Of a DNA stretch of 41,247 nt, positions 37,697 through 41,247 are shown in pieces. The notes beneath the pieces are model-generated. The model ran no database searches and had not been told where the DNA came from. It was given only the letters and a program-made list of their open reading frames with translations. The stretch covers positions 1 to 41,247 of the forward strand of contig NZ_JBQKGW010000022.1 in assembly GCF_052118625.1 (NCBI RefSeq), in the 5' to 3' direction. Both the position numbers and the translations under genes were made by a program. Source of the stretch: Porcincola sp945869225 (GTDB lineage: Bacteria; Bacillota; Clostridia; Lachnospirales; Lachnospiraceae). Each line of letters begins with the position of its first letter. The first letter of the stretch is position 1.

Positions 37697-38107
37697 TTAT
37701 TTTTTCCGGATACCAACCGTGACCTTTTCGAATGTATTCACAACACCGGAAAGCCACTCCGGCAGCTCATCCTCATTCGCGGTCATCTGCTCCTTGCAGA
37801 AGGAAGCCAGGGTATTAGCGTTGACTGTTTCGGTCACGATACTGCCATAACCGTTGTCCTTTAAAGCATGAATCAGTGCATCCCTTCCTCCTGCCGCCGG
37901 AGACGCATAGAGCCTCGAATTCAGATAAAACGTGCTGCCGTTTCTGGTGAATTTGTCACACTCCGCATCTGCCATGGCATCCGAAAGCTCCCGATCCAGC
38001 TCCTCGATCCTGGCATTGACCTCCTTGGTCTTTGCCTCCAGCTCCTTCTTTTCGTCCTTTGCCGCCTTCAGTTCGTCAGCCATCTTAAATACTTCTGTCT
38101 GTTCCAT
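37697..38107 (-). CDS. Coiled-coil early phage protein
   Basis: A 136-residue protein: an N-terminal coiled coil of about 50 residues (MADELKAAKDEKKELEAKTKEVN, in parts, then IEELDRELSDAM), followed by a compact C-terminal domain (KFTRNGSTFYLNSRLYASPAAGG and LPEWLSGVVNTFEKVTVGIRKK). It stands between the SNF2 helicase and the cysteine-cluster protein. I do not recognise the family; it has the size and place of Gp157-like replication partners. Start taken at ATG 38107; ATG 38110 is equally possible. Confidence 0.65.
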   Translation of the reverse strand: MEQTEVFKMADELKAAKDEKKELEAKTKEVNARIEELDRELSDAMADAECDKFTRNGSTFYLNSRLYASPAAGGRDALIHALKDNGYGSIVTETVNANTLASFCKEQMTANEDELPEWLSGVVNTFEKVTVGIRKK

Positions 38108-38142
38108 CATGTCTTCCTCCATAATGCATATTTGATGTATAT

Positions 38143-39585
38143 TTATTCATCAAACGGGTTTCTTCCGTTTCTGTAGTCATCCACGAGCGCTTTGGCAAGA
38201 TTTACTTTTTTTCGGAGCGACCGGAGCGCCTTACTGTCGACCGTTCCTCTGGCAATGAGATAGATATACAGGCACTTCTGTTTCTGCCCTACCCTGTGGA
38301 TTCTTGCCTTGGCCTGATCAAAGTTACTCATGGAATAATCGAGGCTGTAGAACACCATGGTGTGTGCCGCCGTAAGTGTGATCCCAAGTCCTGCTGCTGC
38401 GATCTGACCGACAAAAACCTGACAGGAAGGATCCGTCTGGAAATGCTTTACTTCATCATCCCGATCCTTTACCCCACCGCGAACCACGGCATATCCGATG
38501 CCTTTGCTTTTTAGCAGCTCCTCGATGTCATCCATCTCGGCCACAAACCGTGCCATCACAACGAGTTTCTGGCCATCGCTTACCGCCGCATCGATGATGT
38601 CCGACAAGGCATCGAGCTTCGCATGGCTGACCGGGCGGACATGGTGTTCATCATCCGTCAGATGGCCGCCTGTAAGCTGGGAGAGCCTGAGCATCTTTGT
38701 CAGGACATTGGCTGCTGTCACCTCGGAACCTTTGAGCTGAGTGAAGCATTCCTCCTGCAGCTGTTCATACATCTTCATTGCCTTCGGCTCCAGATCAATC
38801 TTTCGTACTTCCTCCCGGATCTGTGGCAGATCAAGGCACTCCGCCTTAGTCACCCTGTAGGCGATGCAATGCATCCGCTTTAGGAAGTCATCTGCCATCG
38901 ACTGCCGGAAGACCGGGATATGGTTCCCGTATCCTGTCATGTCAAAGTAGCGATTTCGGAAGGCATAAAAGCTCGTGCCAAAAATCCGGCTATCTAAGAA
39001 GCGATACTGTGAGAACACATCCATCTCCCGGTTGGTAATGACCGTTCCGGTAAGAAGCAGCTTGTATCTTGCCTTATCTCCGAGATGCTGCATCCCCTTT
39101 GACTGGCGGGACCTGTTGTCCTTCAGCTTATGGCCTTCATCGGCAATGATGAGATCAGCATCAAACTTCAAAAGCTCCGCTTCCAGCCTCCATGCGGACT
39201 CGTAATTTACAATAAGAACCTGCAGACCATCCGACGGGATCTTAGAAATCTGCTGTTTCTTCTTTTCACTAGTGCCTTTCAATACCGTGATATTCACCGG
39301 ATAGTCGGCAAACGCCTGAAACTCCTCTTCCCATACCCCTGTGATTGACAGCGGGCAGGCCACAAGGACCCGATTCACCAGTCCAAACTGATAGAGGGCA
39401 CCGGTAACTCCAATGCTCGTCAGCGTCTTTCCGGTTCCCATTTCCATGAGAAATGCCACCCCGTGTGATCTCATTCTTCCGTCGGAAAGACCAAATACCT
39501 GGCAGGCGAAGTCATACCCCGCCTGCTGATGAGCATAAGGACGAACCTTGACCGGCATTGGAAGTGACATCGACCGATCAATCAT
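38143..39585 (-). CDS. SNF2/DEAD-type helicase
   Basis: A 480-residue superfamily 2 ATPase of the Swi2/Snf2 group. Q-region PYAHQQAGYDFACQ, Walker A EMGTGKTLTS, DEGH box in LIIADEGHKLKD, motif III LLLTGTVITN, and C-terminal motifs GLGITLTAAHTMVFYSL and QAKARIHRVGQ. It is common in Firmicutes phage replication modules and probably remodels replication forks or removes bound proteins. Its ATG overlaps the last codons of the DUF3846 gene by 8 bp, so I use 39585 rather than the longer frame. Confidence 0.92.
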   Translation of the reverse strand: MIDRSMSLPMPVKVRPYAHQQAGYDFACQVFGLSDGRMRSHGVAFLMEMGTGKTLTSIGVTGALYQFGLVNRVLVACPLSITGVWEEEFQAFADYPVNITVLKGTSEKKKQQISKIPSDGLQVLIVNYESAWRLEAELLKFDADLIIADEGHKLKDNRSRQSKGMQHLGDKARYKLLLTGTVITNREMDVFSQYRFLDSRIFGTSFYAFRNRYFDMTGYGNHIPVFRQSMADDFLKRMHCIAYRVTKAECLDLPQIREEVRKIDLEPKAMKMYEQLQEECFTQLKGSEVTAANVLTKMLRLSQLTGGHLTDDEHHVRPVSHAKLDALSDIIDAAVSDGQKLVVMARFVAEMDDIEELLKSKGIGYAVVRGGVKDRDDEVKHFQTDPSCQVFVGQIAAAGLGITLTAAHTMVFYSLDYSMSNFDQAKARIHRVGQKQKCLYIYLIARGTVDSKALRSLRKKVNLAKALVDDYRNGRNPFDE

Positions 39586-39946
39586 CGCTGTCCTCACTTT
39601 CTTTGCGGTACATAAAATCCGGATCGTCATACATCATCATGTAGATGGCAGCCTCTATATCTGTCAGGGAATCAAACTCCTCATTCTCCGGGCGGCTGCC
39701 GATACAAACGATTGTTCCACAGTAAACATCCACGGGATTTCCATTATCGCCCCTGATGATCCGGTTCATCGGCAGTCCCATGAGTTTTCCCTCTTCATTG
39801 CAGAGAACAGCGGTATCCTCCGACAGCGGTTCCGTCACCTCGACAGGGCCTCCGACCAATTCCTTCAGTGACTCATAGACTGCTGGAATCACTCTGATCT
39901 CCGCCTTCTTGCCTGGCTTTGCAACAACAACTTTCCATGTGTTCAT
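39578..39946 (-). CDS. DUF3846 protein
   Basis: A 122-residue protein with the DUF3846 signature: MNTWKVVVAKPGKKAEIRVI, then LKELVGGPVEVTEPL, AVLCNEEGKLMGLPMNRII and YCGTIVCIGSRP. Unknown function, frequent in phages and conjugative elements. The acidic C-terminal ~35 residues are an extension. ATG 39946 is chosen; the longer frame reads leader box 4. AAAGGAG lies 11 bases upstream. Confidence 0.9.
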   Translation of the reverse strand: MNTWKVVVAKPGKKAEIRVIPAVYESLKELVGGPVEVTEPLSEDTAVLCNEEGKLMGLPMNRIIRGDNGNPVDVYCGTIVCIGSRPENEEFDSLTDIEAAIYMMMYDDPDFMYRKESEDSDD

Positions 39947-39957
39947 CGTGTGTTTCT

Positions 39958-40038
39958 CTCCTTTCTGAGAAATGAATGAAATACAAGGGAAGAAGGAATC
40001 GTCCCTCTTCCCCCGTAAAGGAGCCATAAAAATCAACC
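39958..40038 (-). promoter_or_regulatory. Leader box 4: 27-nt element before DUF3846
   Basis: Box at 40012-40038, one base different from boxes 1 and 2. CTCCTTT (40017-40023) can pair with AAAGGAG (39958-39964), the ribosome site of DUF3846. An inner hairpin GGGAAGA/TCTTCCC (39987-40012) has a sequence unlike those of boxes 2 and 3. Confidence 0.6.
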
Positions 40039-40042
40039 GGTC

Positions 40043-40669
40043 TTATTCCTTGTGACGATCTTCTCCGTGGTAACCAAGCTTATCGGCCAAAGCCTTCGTA
40101 AGACGCCTCTCAATTCGCTGGATGCTGCGGCTGATCGACTTCGGATCCCGATGCAGCTCATCCGCAACGTCATTCTGCTTCCGTTCACTTCCAAAAACTC
40201 CGTACATGATGGTCTGGTCCGCATCATTCAGGCTGCAGAGAAATTCATGGACAAACACTAAGACAGGGTCCTCATCATCGTCTTCCTCCCCGTTCTGCTT
40301 TGCTTCCCACCGAAGATATGTCTCCTTATCTATTGGACTGCATCCAGCGTTAAGCCCTCTGTCATCTGTGTCTTGCCGCCTCTTGTAAGAGATATAAAGG
40401 CCATCCGCATGATCCTTGTCATTGCGCTTCTGGATATTCACCTTGTGATCTTCTTCTGCCAGTATCTTGATCCACTCAGAATTGTCCTCTCCGTTCTTGC
40501 CATGGAGCGGAACAACAGGCGGCACTGCCGCACCCATACCAATTCCCGTCACGTAGTGGTAGTTGCCCTGCTCATCGACGAAACCTTCCCGGTTCTCGTC
40601 GTAGCGGTCCTTTGCGATATCCAGTCCTCCGAACTGGTCGGAATAATCCTTACTCTTGCCTCTTGGCAT
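40043..40669 (-). CDS. Sigma-70 region 4-like early regulator
   Basis: A 208-residue protein. The N-terminal ~130 residues are polar and probably flexible (PRGKSKDYSDQFGGLDIAK). The C-terminal ~70 form a sigma region 4-like helix-turn-helix: LCSLNDADQTIMYGVFGSERKQ followed by VADELHRDPKSISRSIQRIERRL. It is the first gene of the early operon and may redirect RNA polymerase to phage promoters, for example the TTGCTAT modules; this is inference. I start at ATG 40669, with AAGGA 7 bases upstream. A strong terminator lies in its leader. Confidence 0.8.
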   Translation of the reverse strand: MPRGKSKDYSDQFGGLDIAKDRYDENREGFVDEQGNYHYVTGIGMGAAVPPVVPLHGKNGEDNSEWIKILAEEDHKVNIQKRNDKDHADGLYISYKRRQDTDDRGLNAGCSPIDKETYLRWEAKQNGEEDDDEDPVLVFVHEFLCSLNDADQTIMYGVFGSERKQNDVADELHRDPKSISRSIQRIERRLTKALADKLGYHGEDRHKE

Positions 40670-40713
40670 CTTTTGTTCCTTTCCGCTGAGCTGTTGCTGC
40701 GGCGGGAAAGCAC

Positions 40714-40747
40714 AAAAAAAGGAGCCGGCTGATAGTTCACCGACTCC
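40714..40747 (-). terminator. Terminator in the leader of the early operon
   Basis: Minus strand GGAGTCGG (40740-40747), 11-base loop, CCGGCTCC (40721-40728; one G-U pair), then TTTTTTT (40714-40720). No gene ends before it, so it acts as an attenuator or as the end of a short leader RNA. Confidence 0.85.
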
Positions 40748-40795
40748 TGGCACCTGAAAATGTGCACGACAAGAACGGTGAAAAGCATCAGAGAC

Positions 40796-40820
40796 AAGAA
40801 ATCCTGTATTGGATTCTTGT
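40796..40820. promoter_or_regulatory. Inverted repeat in the early leader
   Basis: CAAGAAATCC and GGATTCTTG flank TGTATT, a 9-bp dyad with one bulged A. It could be an operator or part of an RNA anti-terminator. Confidence 0.4.
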
Positions 40821-40889
40821 GACCTCTATGTGCTTCCCGCCGTCTTATGCGCACTCAGACTTTGAGATAGATTTATTGGTAATGTAGGA

Positions 40890-40953
40890 GGCCGTTCTTT
40901 CCTGAACGTTCCTCCCGGGAGTTAAGGAATTGCATCTGCAATACGGCCTTTTT
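40890..40953 (+). terminator. Large hairpin; possible plus-strand terminator
   Basis: GGCCGT (40890-40895) and ACGGCC (40943-40948) close a long structured loop that holds the palindrome CTCCCGGGAG, and TTTTT follows on the plus strand. It also lies directly behind the leader ORF on the minus strand. Confidence 0.45.
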
Positions 40954-40992
40954 CTACGGTGGCCGGATCGTTCTTTTGACTTCTGTGTTCAT
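40954..40992 (-). CDS. 12-residue leader peptide ORF
   Basis: ATG 40992 has a near-ideal AAAGGAG 7 bases upstream (41000-41006) and is followed by 12 codons, MNTEVKRTIRPP, then TAG. It precedes a large hairpin and the leader terminator of the early operon. Leader peptides ending in proline can stall ribosomes at the stop codon (known for TnaC). Control of the early operon by this peptide is a hypothesis. Confidence 0.5.
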   Translation of the reverse strand: MNTEVKRTIRPP

Positions 40993-41052
40993 CGCTTGGC
41001 TCCTTTCTGTCTCTATAAACGAAGTGAAACGGAATCTTTGTCACATCCTTTT

Positions 41053-41071
41053 CTCAAATAATATATTTGAG
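41053..41071. promoter_or_regulatory. Perfect 19-bp operator-like palindrome
   Basis: CTCAAATA, ATA, TATTTGAG: 8-bp arms, perfect. It overlaps the -35 element of a plus-strand promoter, the classical place for a repressor site. Confidence 0.6.
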
Positions 41072-41095
41072 ATTTGTATGCGCTTGTGCTATCCT
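41067..41095 (+). promoter_or_regulatory. Plus-strand promoter
   Basis: TTGAGA (41067-41072), 17 bases, TATCCT (41090-41095): 4/6 or better at both boxes with ideal spacing. It points to the right, out of the window, as expected for a lysogeny or divergent early transcript. Confidence 0.5.
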
Positions 41096-41130
41096 ATGGA
41101 TAGATTCCTTGTTTTCTGTAGTTCCTTTTG

Positions 41131-41247
41131 AACTACTGGCTGAGTTGTAATCCGAGACGCCAGTTTGTAAGGCGAGATGCTTGTTTGTAAATTGAAAACT
41201 GCATATTTGTAAACGAAACGCCAGTTTTGTACACCAGATGCCAGATT
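41131..41247. repeat. Imperfect ~20-bp tandem repeats running off the window
   Basis: Units start near 41131, 41153, 41173, 41194, 41214 and 41234. The consensus is about CGAGACGCCAGTTTGTAA. Copies at 41153, 41173, 41194 and 41214 each end in a (T)TTGTA core, spaced 20-21 bp. That is two helical turns, so a bound protein would sit on one face. Confidence 0.7.

Larger units (their letters stand above)
40670..41247. other. Prophage control region without a long gene
   Basis: 578 bases with no protein longer than the 12-codon leader ORF. Contents from left: terminator, inverted repeat, large hairpin, leader ORF, operator palindrome overlapping a plus-strand promoter, tandem repeats. The leader of the minus-strand early operon begins here. 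The integrity of the region beyond 41247 is unknown. Confidence 0.7.

Noticed and set aside
1..41247. CRISPR arrays, tRNA, rRNA and complete insertion sequences
   Set aside because: No regularly spaced identical repeats with unique spacers, no tRNA-like TTCGA-containing cloverleaf ends and no transposase other than the Rpn-type protein were found by reading.

Overview
The window looks like DNA from a low-to-mid GC Gram-positive gut-type bacterium (Bacillota, probably Clostridia such as Lachnospiraceae). This is inferred from strong AGGAGG ribosome sites, the HK97-like siphophage gene order, a Cpl-7/LysM endolysin, DUF4314/DUF5049/DUF3846 proteins and an Rpn-type nuclease. No marker gene fixes the genus. 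Every gene I accept is on the minus strand, so the map reads from right to left.

Left end, 1-4.8 kb, is host DNA: the tail of a surface-polysaccharide locus (a broken polymerase-like membrane protein and two glycosyltransferases), a repeat-rich spacer, and an Rpn nuclease gene. That gene carries a ribosome-binding site and ATG inside its own reading frame, and a duplicated copy of its 3' tail lies downstream.

From about 4.99 kb to the right edge lies a prophage. Its right end is not in the window. Read in transcription order: (i) 41.2-40.7 kb, a 580-base control region with a palindromic operator, tandem 20-bp repeats, a 12-codon leader ORF and a terminator; (ii) 40.7-30.9 kb, early/replication genes: sigma-like regulator, DUF3846, SNF2 helicase, coiled-coil protein, Cys-cluster protein, family A DNA polymerase, antirepressor, DUF4406, primase-helicase; (iii) 30.9-30.6 kb, a probable replication origin; (iv) 30.5-29.0 kb, VRR-NUC, a small protein, a DUF1492 sigma-like late regulator and an HNH nuclease; (v) 28.8-27.3 kb, a zinc-finger protein and a ParB-methyltransferase; (vi) 27.3-25.1 kb, an accessory cluster of five small genes; (vii) 25.0-7.7 kb, the late operon: terminase, portal, ClpP protease, capsid, connectors, tail tube, frameshifted tail chaperones, tape measure, baseplate and fibres, holin and endolysin; (viii) 7.6-5.0 kb, a paralogue of one accessory gene followed by an atypical large serine recombinase.

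Three regulatory patterns stand out. A promoter-like module (ATCTTTGT-N22-TTGCTAT-N12-GAGTGAT) precedes three accessory genes, and its right part also precedes the distant recombinase operon. A 27-nt box is repeated in four early-gene leaders; it can pair with the downstream ribosome site or form a terminator. Several intrinsic terminators sit directly in front of phage genes with no room for a new promoter, which suggests antitermination or deliberate dosage control. No tRNA, rRNA, CRISPR array or CI-type repressor was seen.
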